The notes below the pieces were generated by a model, which saw only the letters and a list, made by a program, of their open reading frames with translations, ran no database searches and was not told the DNA's origin. The position numbers were made by a program, and so were the translations under genes. From Bradyrhizobium sp. 149 (GTDB lineage Bacteria; Pseudomonadota; Alphaproteobacteria; Rhizobiales; Xanthobacteraceae), in NCBI RefSeq assembly GCF_023073915.1, contig NZ_JADPKK010000022.1, forward strand, positions 1,922,001 to 1,986,000: a DNA stretch of 64,000 nt. Direction: 5' to 3'. Of this stretch, positions 7,214-15,754 are shown piece after piece. Each line of letters starts with the position of its first letter. Position 1 is the first letter of the stretch.

Positions 7214-7951
7214 ATGAAGATCACAAAACCACCCCAGATTCGCAGACGCGCCATCCACCTTGGTGGCGCGCTCGTCGGCATGGCGCTCGCCCTTGGCGGC
7301 TGCAAGCACGACGAAGCGGTCACGGCCTCCATTCCCGACGACTACAAGCAGCGCCATCCGATCGCGATCGAGGAGCAGAATCGCTCCATCGTCGTCTTCG
7401 TCGGCCATGCCCGCGGCGGCTTGACCGCCGCCCAGCGCGCCGACGTGATGGGCGTCGCGTCGGCCTGGCTGCACGAAGGCACCGGCGCGATCCGGATCGA
7501 CGTGCCGTCCGGCACGCCCAACGCGCGTCCGGTCGCGGACACGATGCGTGAGATCCAGGCGATGCTGTCGGCGGCGGGCGTTCCGCCGCGCGGCATCAAC
7601 GCGCGCCCTTACCAGCCGGAAGACAAGCGTTTCCTGCCGCCGATCCGGCTCACCTATTCCAAGATCGCCGCGGTCGCGGGTCCCTGCGGCCTGTGGCCGG
7701 AAGACATCGGCCCTTCGATGAAGAACAAGAGCTGGTTCGAGAACAAGGACTATTACAATTACGGCTGCGCCTATCAGCGCAACCTCGCGGCGATGGTCGA
7801 CAATCCGTCGGATCTCGAGCAGCCGCGGCCCGAAACGCCGTCCTACACGGCGCGGCGCACCGCCGCGTTGGAGAAGTATCGCAAGGGACTGCCTACGGCG
7901 GTCGCCTATCCTGAGGCCGACAGGGCCAAACTCAGCGACACCGGCAAATGA
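7214..7951 (+). CDS. cpaD: Pilus assembly lipoprotein CpaD
   Basis: A 245-residue outer-membrane-targeted lipoprotein of the Tad system. The signal peptide ends in the lipobox LALGGC (Cys ~33). The CpaD signature region is present: HPIAIEEQNRSIVVFVG, LTYSKIAAVAGPCGLWPEDI and YYNYGCAYQRNLAAMVDNPS, followed by the DLEQPRPETPSYTARR end. It probably assists the CpaC secretin. A GGGGA ribosome site precedes ATG 7214. Its stop overlaps the cpaE start by four bases. Confidence 0.92.
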   Translation: MKITKPPQIRRRAIHLGGALVGMALALGGCKHDEAVTASIPDDYKQRHPIAIEEQNRSIVVFVGHARGGLTAAQRADVMGVASAWLHEGTGAIRIDVPSGTPNARPVADTMREIQAMLSAAGVPPRGINARPYQPEDKRFLPPIRLTYSKIAAVAGPCGLWPEDIGPSMKNKSWFENKDYYNYGCAYQRNLAAMVDNPSDLEQPRPETPSYTARRTAALEKYRKGLPTAVAYPEADRAKLSDTGK

Positions 7952-9216
7952 TCAGCTACGCTCGTCAGCCCCAAGAAGAGCAGTCTGAGGCATCTCGCCC
8001 GCCGATCGAGGAGCATATTGCGCCTGCGCCGCGCGTTTCCGTCCAGGCTTTCTGCGAGACCGTCGAAACGGCGGCCGCCGTGCAGTCGGCCGGCGAAGAT
8101 CGCCGTCTCGGCAAGGCCCATCTGAAGATCCAGATGGGCGGTATGGCCGCTGCGGTCGAAGCCTACCGCTCCGCACCCACGCCGAACGTGATCGTGCTCG
8201 AAAGCGACGGCCGCAACGACCTGCTGGGCGGGCTCGACCATCTCGCGACCGTCTGTGACGCCGGCACCCGCGTGGTCGTGATCGGCCGCATCAACGACGT
8301 CATGCTCTACCGCGAGCTGGTGCGCCGCGGCGTCAGCGACTACGTGCTTGCGCCGGTTGGCGCGATCGACGTCGTGCGCTCGATTTGCAACTTGTTCTCG
8401 GCGCCGGAAGCCAAGGCCGTCGGCCGCATCATCGCCGTGGTCGGCGCCAAGGGCGGCGTCGGCGCGTCAACCATCGCCCACAACGTCGCCTGGGCGATCG
8501 CACGCGATCTCGCGATGGACGCGGTCGTCGCCGACCTCGATCTGGCCTTCGGCACTGCCGGGCTCGACTATAACCAGGATCCGCCGCAGGGTATTGCCGA
8601 CGCCGTGTTCTCGCCCGATCGCGTCGATACCGCCTTCATCGACCGCCTGCTGTCGAAATGCACCGACCATCTCAGCCTGCTGGCGGCGCCGGCAACGCTC
8701 GACCGGGTCTATGATTTCGGCACCGAGGCCTTCGATGCCGTGTTCGACACGCTGCGCTCCACCATGCCCTGCATCGTGCTCGACGTTCCGCACCAATGGT
8801 CGGGCTGGACCAAACGCGCCTTGATCGGAGCGGACGATATCCTGATCGTGGCGTCGCCCGACCTTGCCAATTTGCGCAACGCCAAAAACCTGTTCGATCT
8901 CCTGAAGGCCGCGCGCCCCAACGACCGGCCGCCGCTCTACTGCCTGAACCAGGTTGGCGTGCCGAAACGGCCCGAAATCGCCGCGGCGGAGTTCGCCAAG
9001 GCGATCGAGAGCCAGCCGGTTGTCTCGATCCCGTTCGAGCCGCAGATCTTCGGCTCGGCGGCCAATAACGGCCAGATGATCGCAGAGATCTCGGCCAACC
9101 ATAGGTCGATCGAGATGTTCCTTCAGATCGCCCAGCGCCTGACCGGCCGCAGCGAGACCAAGAAGCAAAAATCGTCCCTGCTTTCACCCCTGATTGAGAA
9201 GTTGCGGGGAAAATAA
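7948..9216 (+). CDS. cpaE: Pilus assembly ATPase CpaE (TadZ, ParA/MinD-like)
   Basis: A localisation ATPase that positions the Tad machine. Residues ~30-150 form a degenerate receiver-like domain (VIVLESDGRNDLLGGLDHLA ... LAPVGAI). Residues 160 to ~400 form the ParA/MinD domain with the deviant Walker A GAKGGVGAST at 166-175, the switch-like VVADLDLAFGTAGLDY and IVLDVPHQWSGWT. The receiver-like part appears to lack a full set of phosphorylation residues, as is usual in TadZ proteins. Translationally coupled to cpaD by the 4-base overlap. Confidence 0.94.
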   Translation: MISYARQPQEEQSEASRPPIEEHIAPAPRVSVQAFCETVETAAAVQSAGEDRRLGKAHLKIQMGGMAAAVEAYRSAPTPNVIVLESDGRNDLLGGLDHLATVCDAGTRVVVIGRINDVMLYRELVRRGVSDYVLAPVGAIDVVRSICNLFSAPEAKAVGRIIAVVGAKGGVGASTIAHNVAWAIARDLAMDAVVADLDLAFGTAGLDYNQDPPQGIADAVFSPDRVDTAFIDRLLSKCTDHLSLLAAPATLDRVYDFGTEAFDAVFDTLRSTMPCIVLDVPHQWSGWTKRALIGADDILIVASPDLANLRNAKNLFDLLKAARPNDRPPLYCLNQVGVPKRPEIAAAEFAKAIESQPVVSIPFEPQIFGSAANNGQMIAEISANHRSIEMFLQIAQRLTGRSETKKQKSSLLSPLIEKLRGK

Positions 9217-9237
9217 GCCGCCGCATGGAGTTGTTAA

Positions 9238-10695
9238 GTGTTCGGTAAGCGTAGCGGAACAGACACCGACCCTCGGGCCCCGAAGCCCGGCGCTGTGTCG
9301 CCAGAGCCTGCCCAGGCTCCGGCGCCCGCCGTGTCGCGCGCGCCAGCGACGGTCGCCTCGCCGCCGCTTGCCCCGGCGAAGCCTGCGCCGACCATGGAAG
9401 CCCGCCGCTCGGACAATTACTACGAGGTCAAGGCGACCATCTTCGGCGCGCTGATCGAAGCCATCGACCTTGCCCAGCTGGCCAAGCTCGACTCCGAGTC
9501 CGCGCGGGAGGAAATCCGCGACATCGTCAACGAGATCATCGCGATCAAGAACATCGTGATGTCGATCGCCGAGCAGGAAGAGCTGCTCGATGACATCTGC
9601 AATGACGTCCTCGGCTACGGTCCGCTGGAGCCGCTGTTGTCGCGCGACGACATCGCCGACATCATGGTCAACGGCGCCGACACCGTCTACATCGAGGTCG
9701 CCGGCAAGATCCAGCGCACCGGTATCCGCTTCCGCGACAACCAGCAGCTCCTCAACATCTGCCAGCGTATCGTCAGCCAGGTCGGCCGGCGTGTCGACGA
9801 ATCCTCGCCGATCTGCGACGCGCGCCTGGCCGACGGCTCCCGCGTCAATGCCATCGTGCCTCCGCTGTCGATCGACGGCCCCACGCTCACCATCCGCAAA
9901 TTCAAGAAGGACAAGCTGACGCTCGATCAGCTCGTCAAGTTCGGCGCAATCTCGCCGGAAGGCGCGGAAATCCTCCAGATCATCGGCCGCGTTCGCTGCA
10001 ATGTGCTGATCTCCGGCGGTACCGGCTCGGGCAAAACCACGTTGCTCAACTGCCTGACCAACTACATCGAGCACGACGAGCGCGTCATCACCTGCGAAGA
10101 CGCCGCCGAACTCCAGCTCCAGCAGCCGCACGTGGTACGATTGGAAACCCGCCCGCCCAACATCGAGGGCGAGGGCCAGGTCACCATGCGCGAGCTGGTG
10201 CGCAACTGCCTGCGTATGCGTCCCGAACGCATCATCGTCGGCGAAGTCCGCGGACCCGAGGCGTTCGACCTGCTCCAGGCCATGAACACCGGCCATGACG
10301 GCTCGATGGGCACGCTGCACGCAAACAATCCGCGCGAGGCGCTATCGCGCTGCGAATCCATGATCACGATGGGCGGCTTCTCCCTGCCTTCGCGCACCAT
10401 CCGCGAGATGATCTGCGCCTCGATCGACGTCATCGTCCAGGCCGCGCGCCTGCGCGACGGTTCGCGCCGCATCACTCACATCACTGAGGTGATGGGCATG
10501 GAAGGCGACACCATCATCACCCAGGACGTCTTCCTCTACGACATGATCGGCGAGGATGCCAACGGCAAGATCATCGGCCGGCACCGGTCGACCGGAATCG
10601 GCCGCCCGAAATTCTGGGAACGCGCCCGCTATTACGGCGAAGAGAAGCGCCTTGCAGCGGCGCTCGACGCTGCGGAAGTGGCGCCGACGACGTGA
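9238..10695 (+). CDS. cpaF: Tad secretion/pilus ATPase CpaF (TadA)
   Basis: The hexameric cytoplasmic motor that powers Flp pilus assembly. The first ~55 residues are a Pro/Ala-rich linker. Then come the N-terminal domain (LGYGPLEPLLSRDDIADIMV) and the RecA-like domain, with Walker A GGTGSGKT at 260-267, the Asp box ITCEDAAELQLQQPHVVRLE, Walker B RIIVGEVRG and the His box GHDGSMGTLHANNPREAL. The start is GTG 9238, preceded by GGAG at 9227-9230. It belongs to the cpaB-tadC transcription unit. Confidence 0.95.
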   Translation: MFGKRSGTDTDPRAPKPGAVSPEPAQAPAPAVSRAPATVASPPLAPAKPAPTMEARRSDNYYEVKATIFGALIEAIDLAQLAKLDSESAREEIRDIVNEIIAIKNIVMSIAEQEELLDDICNDVLGYGPLEPLLSRDDIADIMVNGADTVYIEVAGKIQRTGIRFRDNQQLLNICQRIVSQVGRRVDESSPICDARLADGSRVNAIVPPLSIDGPTLTIRKFKKDKLTLDQLVKFGAISPEGAEILQIIGRVRCNVLISGGTGSGKTTLLNCLTNYIEHDERVITCEDAAELQLQQPHVVRLETRPPNIEGEGQVTMRELVRNCLRMRPERIIVGEVRGPEAFDLLQAMNTGHDGSMGTLHANNPREALSRCESMITMGGFSLPSRTIREMICASIDVIVQAARLRDGSRRITHITEVMGMEGDTIITQDVFLYDMIGEDANGKIIGRHRSTGIGRPKFWERARYYGEEKRLAAALDAAEVAPTT

Positions 10696-10711
10696 GCAGG
10701 TCAGCACAGCC

Positions 10712-11689
10712 ATGAACATGCAAGTCCTTGCCCTCAGCTTCCTCGCCACCGCCGCCGTCGGCGGCCTCGCCTGGGTCTTCCTGTATCCAATGCTGTCCGG
10801 GGAACGGAAGGCGGAGAGCCGCCGCGCCTCGATCTCGCGCGCGGAGGTGCCCACGGCCCGCGCGGCCGAGAAGACGCAGCGCTCGCGCCGCGAGCAGGTC
10901 GAGACCTCGCTCAAGGATCTCGAGGCGCGGCGCCAGCAGGAGAAGAGCGTACCGCTCAGTGTTCGCCTGTCGCAGGCCGGCCTCGACTGGGAGCCGCAGA
11001 AATTCTGGATCGTGTCTGCCGTCGTGGCGGGCGTGCTGTTCGCAGTCGCCTTGTTCGTCGGCGGCGGCCTGCTCGGCGCCGCCGGCCTCGCCTTTGCCGG
11101 TGGCTTCGGCCTGCCACGCTGGGCGCTTGGCTTCCTGAAGAAGCGCCGCGAAAACAAGTTCCTGGCCGCGTTGCCCGATGCCGTCGACGTCATCGTCCGC
11201 GGCATCAAGGCGGGCCTGCCGTTATTCGAATCGATCAAGGTCGTCGCCGCCGACGCGCCAGAGCCGCTGCGCTCCGAGTTTCTGTCCATCATCGAGACGC
11301 AGGCGGTCGGCATGCCGCTCGGCGAGGCCTGCACGCGGCTCTACGATCGCATGCCGCTGCCCGAGGCCAATTTCTTCGGTATCGTCATCTCGATCCAGCA
11401 GAAGTCGGGTGGCAACCTCTCTGAAGCGCTCGGCAACCTCTCCAAAGTGCTGCGCGACCGCAAGAAGATGAGAGAGAAGATCCAGGCGATGTCGATGGAA
11501 GCCAAGGCCTCGGCCGGCATCATCGGCTCGCTGCCGCCGATCGTGATGTTCCTCGTCTACCTCACGACGCCACAATACATCTCGGTGCTTTGGACTCATC
11601 CCACCGGCCAGCTCATGCTGGTCGGCTGCGTCGTCTGGATGTCGGTTGGCATCATGGTGATGAAGAAGATGATCAACTTCGACTTCTGA
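10712..11689 (+). CDS. tadB: Tad inner-membrane platform protein TadB
   Basis: A 325-residue polytopic GspF/TadB-family protein that, with TadC, forms the inner-membrane platform for pilus extrusion. Hydrophobic segments lie near residues 5-25, 108-145, and twice at the C-terminus. The T2SSF signature reads FLAALPDAVDVIVRGIKAGL, with EPLRSEFLSIIETQAVGMPL and GGNLSEALGNLSKVLRDRKK. The frame is open upstream into cpaF, but ATG 10712 lies just after the cpaF stop and starts the first membrane helix, so it is chosen. Confidence 0.94.
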   Translation: MNMQVLALSFLATAAVGGLAWVFLYPMLSGERKAESRRASISRAEVPTARAAEKTQRSRREQVETSLKDLEARRQQEKSVPLSVRLSQAGLDWEPQKFWIVSAVVAGVLFAVALFVGGGLLGAAGLAFAGGFGLPRWALGFLKKRRENKFLAALPDAVDVIVRGIKAGLPLFESIKVVAADAPEPLRSEFLSIIETQAVGMPLGEACTRLYDRMPLPEANFFGIVISIQQKSGGNLSEALGNLSKVLRDRKKMREKIQAMSMEAKASAGIIGSLPPIVMFLVYLTTPQYISVLWTHPTGQLMLVGCVVWMSVGIMVMKKMINFDF

Positions 11690-11698
11690 TGGTGCCTT

Positions 11699-12673
11699 AT
11701 GGTTGAGTTCCTCGTTGCGAAACTTCACGACGTCCACTTCATGACGATGCTGCTGGCGGCCATCGCCGCCAGCGCTACCGTCTATACGCTGGTGATGCCG
11801 TTGTTCGCCGGTGAGGGTCTTTCCAAGCGCATGAAGGCGGTGGCGAATGAACGTGAGCGCATCCGGCAGCGCGAGCGCGAGCGCCTCCACAAGACCGAAA
11901 AAGTCTCGCTGCGCCAGACGCCGAAGCAGCTCGTCTCGAAGGTCGTCGACGACTTCAATCTGACCAAATGGCTCGCGCAGGAAGCTGCGCGGGACAAACT
12001 CATCATGGCGGGCTATCGAGGCCAGGCACCCTACATCACCTTCCTGTTTGCCCGCCTGGTGGCCCCGCTCGTGCTGTTCGTCGGCTCGGTCGTCTACGTG
12101 TTCCTGATCGCGCATATGGAGCGGTCCATGCCGATCAAGATCGGCATCTGCGTCGGTGCGGCCTATCTCGGCCTGCAGGCGCCGATGCTGTTCCTCAAGA
12201 ACGCGATCTCCAAGCGGCAGCTCTCGATCAAGCGCGCCTTTCCCGATGCGCTCGACCTGCTCCTGATCTGCATCGAATCCGGCATGTCGGTCGAGATGGC
12301 GTTCCGGAAGGTCGCGGTCGAAATCGTGGGTCAGTCGATCGCGCTGTCGGAAGAGTTCACCCTGACCACGGCCGAGCTGTCCTATTTGCAGGATCGCAAG
12401 GTCGCCTATGAGAACCTCGCGCGGCGCACCGGCCTTGAGGGCGTCAAGTCGGTATGTCTCGCGCTCCAGCAGGCCGAGCGTTACGGCACCCCGCTCGGCC
12501 ACTCCTTGCGGGTCATGGCGCAGGAAAACCGCGACATGCGCATGAACGAAGCCGAGAAGAAGGCCGCCGCGCTGCCGCCGAAGCTGACGGTGCCGATGAT
12601 CCTGTTCTTCCTGCCGGTGCTGTTCGTTGTCATTCTCGGACCGACCGGCATCAAGATCACCGAGATGCAGTAA
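11699..12673 (+). CDS. tadC: Tad inner-membrane platform protein TadC
   Basis: The second platform protein, 324 residues, with the paralogous T2SSF domain: AFPDALDLLLICIESGMSVE, LQDRKVAYENLARRTGLEGV and TPLGHSLRVMAQENRDMRMN. Membrane helices are at the N-terminus (MTMLLAAIAASATVYTLVMP), centrally and at the C-terminus (LPVLFVVILGPTGI). It starts 9 bp after tadB and is the last gene of the unit; no TadE/F/G gene follows in this orientation. Confidence 0.94.
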   Translation: MVEFLVAKLHDVHFMTMLLAAIAASATVYTLVMPLFAGEGLSKRMKAVANERERIRQRERERLHKTEKVSLRQTPKQLVSKVVDDFNLTKWLAQEAARDKLIMAGYRGQAPYITFLFARLVAPLVLFVGSVVYVFLIAHMERSMPIKIGICVGAAYLGLQAPMLFLKNAISKRQLSIKRAFPDALDLLLICIESGMSVEMAFRKVAVEIVGQSIALSEEFTLTTAELSYLQDRKVAYENLARRTGLEGVKSVCLALQQAERYGTPLGHSLRVMAQENRDMRMNEAEKKAAALPPKLTVPMILFFLPVLFVVILGPTGIKITEMQ

Positions 12674-12680
12674 CGTGAGA

Positions 12681-12702
12681 CGCGGACCACGCGCGGTCCG
12701 CG
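12681..12702. terminator. Possible hairpin between convergent tadC and tadD
   Basis: CGCGGACC and GGTCCGCG are separated by ACGCGC, in the 60-bp gap between two convergent genes. There is no T-run, so its role as a terminator is a guess from position. Confidence 0.4.
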
Positions 12703-12733
12703 GGCGCCTTCAAGATTGGAAGATCACGTCTGA

Positions 12734-13561
12734 TCAGTCGGGCTGGCGGAGCGAGGCGACCGGCGTCCGCTTCGGTGCCCCCTGCGGGACGGTGCTGCGG
12801 GTCAGCATTTCCTTGAGATAGGCGACATTGGCCGCAGCCTGGTCCGGCGGCAGATCCGCCTTCACGATGGTCTCGGCTTCGGCGAAGCGACCCTGGAGAC
12901 CGACGACCAGACCCAGATTTTGCCGCACCCGCGCGCTTGCGCGCGGCGAGGCGTAGGCCTGCCGCAGCGCGTCTTCGGCCTTCGGCAGGTCTCTCGACAA
13001 CATGTAGGACAGGCCGAGATTAGAGAGTACGCCGGGATCGCCCGGCGCGATCTTGAGCGCGCCCGCATAATAGGAGCGCGCTTCCTCGTGACGGCCCATC
13101 TGATCGAGCGCGGTCCCCTGCACTGAGAGCAGGCGCCAATCCGGGTTGTCGGGCGAATGCGCCTTCGACAAAACGTCGAAGGCTTGCTGGAAATTGCCGT
13201 TGTCGGAAAGCGCGCGGCCGTATTGGGCCATCAGCGCCTTGTTGCCGGGATTGGCGATGGTCGCCTGCTCGAGCACGGCGGCGGCCTGGGCGCGCTGGCC
13301 GTTGGCCCGCAAGGCCTGGCCGTAGGCGAGCGCCGCGTCGGCGTCCTTGGGATTGGCACGATAGCGCTCACCATAGACTTCGGCGGCGCGCGCGGGATCG
13401 GTGGGAGCGGCTTCCGCCCGCGGCCCGACCGAGCCCGTGACGTCGGAGAGTTTCGAAATCGCCGTGCAGCCGCCGAGGCCCATGGCCACCGTCGCCACCA
13501 GCGAGGTGGACGCAAGAAGCCGGGCAAGGCTGAACCGTTCAAGACTGAACCGATGACGCAT
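12734..13561 (-). CDS. tadD: Tad-associated TPR lipoprotein TadD
   Basis: A 275-residue lipoprotein with signal peptide and lipobox MGLGGC (Cys ~32). Degenerate tetratricopeptide repeats follow (ADAALAYGQALRANGQRAQA, NKALMAQYGRALSDNGNFQQ, PGVLSNLGLSYMLSRDLPKA, RVRQNLGLVVGLQGRFAEAE). TadD is the pilotin-like factor that helps the secretin assemble in the outer membrane. It is convergent with tadC and so separately transcribed. The length and position next to tadC support the assignment over a generic TPR protein. Confidence 0.88.
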   Translation of the reverse strand: MRHRFSLERFSLARLLASTSLVATVAMGLGGCTAISKLSDVTGSVGPRAEAAPTDPARAAEVYGERYRANPKDADAALAYGQALRANGQRAQAAAVLEQATIANPGNKALMAQYGRALSDNGNFQQAFDVLSKAHSPDNPDWRLLSVQGTALDQMGRHEEARSYYAGALKIAPGDPGVLSNLGLSYMLSRDLPKAEDALRQAYASPRASARVRQNLGLVVGLQGRFAEAETIVKADLPPDQAAANVAYLKEMLTRSTVPQGAPKRTPVASLRQPD

Positions 13562-13644
13562 GACGCTTTGACTCTCGAGCCGATTGATCGAGCCGAACGC
13601 GCCAGCAATAGACTGTTAACCCTAACGGCCGGTTAACTCGCCCG

Positions 13645-13970
13645 TCACTGCGGCGCCTGCGGCGGCACCTTGCCGCCAAGACCCGAATCGACGCCGAGCG
13701 CCTTCGCCTGCTCGTTCAGGTCCCGCAGCAATTGCAGTCGCTGCCGCGCCTGGATATCGACATCGTTGCCCGGGCGCGCCGCCCTCGGCAATTCGCGCCT
13801 AAGATCGTCACGATTGACCGCCTCGCGCGGAGCTCGTCGAACTGGACGCCGCCGATGCCGAGCACATTTGCCGATTGCTCGATCAATCGGCGCAGCAGCG
13901 CGATCGCGCTCGCGTGAGCGGCAGGTCTCAACATGAGATACGAAGCCTGCCCGATGATGGTTTCGCTCAC
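13645..13970 (-). pseudogene. Small hypothetical gene with an apparent frameshift
   Basis: From GTG 13970 the first frame reads MSETIIGQASYLMLRPAAHA ... SANVLGIGGVQFDEL. Around 13,820-13,832 the protein-like character moves to another frame, which reads REAVNRDDLRRELPRAARPG ... LNEQAKALGVDSGLGG and stops at 13645. Together these give ~108 residues, probably helical and charged. No domain is recognised. It begins 5 bp after the stop of the small membrane protein upstream, so the two were probably an operon. A sequencing error at the GC-rich CGCGCGAGG tract is an alternative to true decay. Confidence 0.4.
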
Positions 13971-13974
13971 CCGA

Positions 13975-14178
13975 TCAATATTCGATGGCGAGCCGCTTGC
14001 GGATTTCGTCGATGCGCTTGTCAAGCGCATCGAACCGCGCGTGAACGGAGCGGTCGTGGAGATAGAAGACGTAACCGCCGGCAAGGAACGCGAATATCCA
14101 ATGATGATGCTCGACATAGCCAAAAATCGCCTCGACGGCCTGGCCGATGAATGTGACCACGCTCCACACAAATTCCAT
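13975..14178 (-). CDS. Small membrane protein of unknown function, 67 aa
   Basis: Reading from ATG 14178: MEFVWSVVTFIGQAVEAIFG, then a transmembrane segment (HWIFAFLAGGYVFYL), then a basic/acidic helical tail (DALDKRIDEIRKRLAIEY) likely to form a short coiled coil in the cytoplasm. GGAGGAAGTGCA directly before ATG is a near-ideal ribosome site and decides this start over the longer open frame. Function unknown. It is divergent from the M17 peptidase gene, with ~200 bp between. Confidence 0.6.
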   Translation of the reverse strand: MEFVWSVVTFIGQAVEAIFGYVEHHHWIFAFLAGGYVFYLHDRSVHARFDALDKRIDEIRKRLAIEY

Positions 14179-14380
14179 TGCACTTCCTCCCGGCCGGCTT
14201 TGTCGTCGGCCGCCGGAGATCTCCCCACCCGACGGCCGTCGCCGGAACCTAGCATAGCCCCCTTGCTGCGAGTAGCGGATCGCTGAACGGTGACAGCAAA
14301 GCTGATTGCAGCGGCGGCGAAACTCTGCGAAGTCTCGTCCGTTCTTATGACCCGCTCGATCTGACGATCCGGACCCGCCA

Positions 14381-15754
14381 ATGCCTTCTGTCTTCGAGAC
14401 GTCGCCTACCGCCATCCCGATCACTTTCGTCACCAAGTCGAGCTGGGATCAGGTCGCCGAGACGCTGCCGGCAGCGCAACGCCAGTTCGCCGCTGCGAAT
14501 GCCTTTACCGCGAAGCCAAGCGGCTATCTCGCCCTGCCCGCTCCCGATGGCGCGATCGCGCAAGTGCTGTTCGGCATCGAGGACGAAGATGCAAGATCGC
14601 GCGACCTGTTCCGACCGGGCGCCCTGCCCGGCCTGCTGCCGCCGGGCATCTATCGCTTCGCCAATGCACCGCACGATGCACGACTCGCCGCACTCGCCTT
14701 CGCGCTCGGCAGCTACCGCTTCGCCCGGTACCGCAAGGCGGACCGCCCCGAGGTCCGCCTGGTGCCGCCCGACGGCGTCGATGCGACCGAGATCAACCGC
14801 ATCGCGGACGCTGCAATGCTGGCGCGCGACCTCATCAACACGCCAGCCAATGACATGGGGCCGGAAGAGCTGGCCGCGGCCGCGCAAGATCTCGCCGCCG
14901 AATTCGGTGCAAGCTTTGCCTGCACCATCGGTGCTGCCTTGAAGACGGATTTTCCGCTGATCCACGCCGTCGGCATGGCCTCCGACCGCGCACCGCGGCT
15001 GATCGACATCGGCTGGGGCGACCCGGCTCATCCCAAGGTGACGCTGGTCGGCAAGGGCGTCTGCTTCGACACCGGCGGACTCGACCTGAAGCCGTCGAGC
15101 GGCATGCTGATCATGAAGAAGGACATGGGAGGCGCCGCCAACGTGCTGGCATTAGCGCGCATGGTGATGGATGCGAAGCTCAAGGTCTGCCTGCGTGTGC
15201 TGATTCCGGCCGTGGAGAACGCGGTCGCGGGCAATGCCTTCCGCCCGCTCGACATCTTCACCTCGCGCAAGGGCATCACGGTCGAGATCGGCAATACGGA
15301 CGCGGAAGGACGGCTGGTGCTCGCCGACGCGCTGGCGCTGGCCGACGAGGAAAAGCCCGACCTGTTGATCGATCTGGGTACGTTGACGGGAGCAGCGCGC
15401 GTCGCGCTGGGGCCGGATTTACCGCCCTTTTACACCAATGATGAGACGCTTGCCGCCGACGTCGCGCGATGCGCGGTGAAGGAGAACGACCCGTTGTGGC
15501 GCATGCCGCTGTGGCCGCCCTACGACGCGTGGCTGGACTCCAAGACAGCCACCATCACCAACGCACCGTCCGGCGGCTTTGCCGGCTCGATCATTTGCGC
15601 GCTGTTCCTGCAACGCTTCGTCGAACAGGCCAGGAGCTGGCTGCATGTCGACATCTACGGCTGGACCCCCTCGGCGAAGGCCGCACGACCCGAGGGCGGC
15701 GAGTGTCAGGCCGCGCGCGCAATCTACACATTGCTGAGCGAGCGCTATGCGTGA
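14381..15754 (+). CDS. Leucyl aminopeptidase family protein (peptidase M17)
   Basis: A dinuclear-zinc cytosolic aminopeptidase of 457 residues that trims N-terminal residues from peptides. The C-terminal catalytic domain shows the metal and active-site set: K225 and D230 in VGKGVCFDTGGLDLKPSSGM, D248 in MKKDMGGAA, and D307/E309 in the family signature NTDAEGRL (305-312). The N-terminal domain is shorter and more divergent than in PepA, as in PepB-like alphaproteobacterial forms. It overlaps the downstream NlpC/P60 gene by 8 bp, which implies coupled expression. Confidence 0.94.
   Translation: MPSVFETSPTAIPITFVTKSSWDQVAETLPAAQRQFAAANAFTAKPSGYLALPAPDGAIAQVLFGIEDEDARSRDLFRPGALPGLLPPGIYRFANAPHDARLAALAFALGSYRFARYRKADRPEVRLVPPDGVDATEINRIADAAMLARDLINTPANDMGPEELAAAAQDLAAEFGASFACTIGAALKTDFPLIHAVGMASDRAPRLIDIGWGDPAHPKVTLVGKGVCFDTGGLDLKPSSGMLIMKKDMGGAANVLALARMVMDAKLKVCLRVLIPAVENAVAGNAFRPLDIFTSRKGITVEIGNTDAEGRLVLADALALADEEKPDLLIDLGTLTGAARVALGPDLPPFYTNDETLAADVARCAVKENDPLWRMPLWPPYDAWLDSKTATITNAPSGGFAGSIICALFLQRFVEQARSWLHVDIYGWTPSAKAARPEGGECQAARAIYTLLSERYA

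Noticed and set aside
10556..10711. Longer N-terminus for TadB starting inside cpaF
   Set aside because: The added 52 residues overlap cpaF entirely and precede the natural membrane-helix start at 10712.
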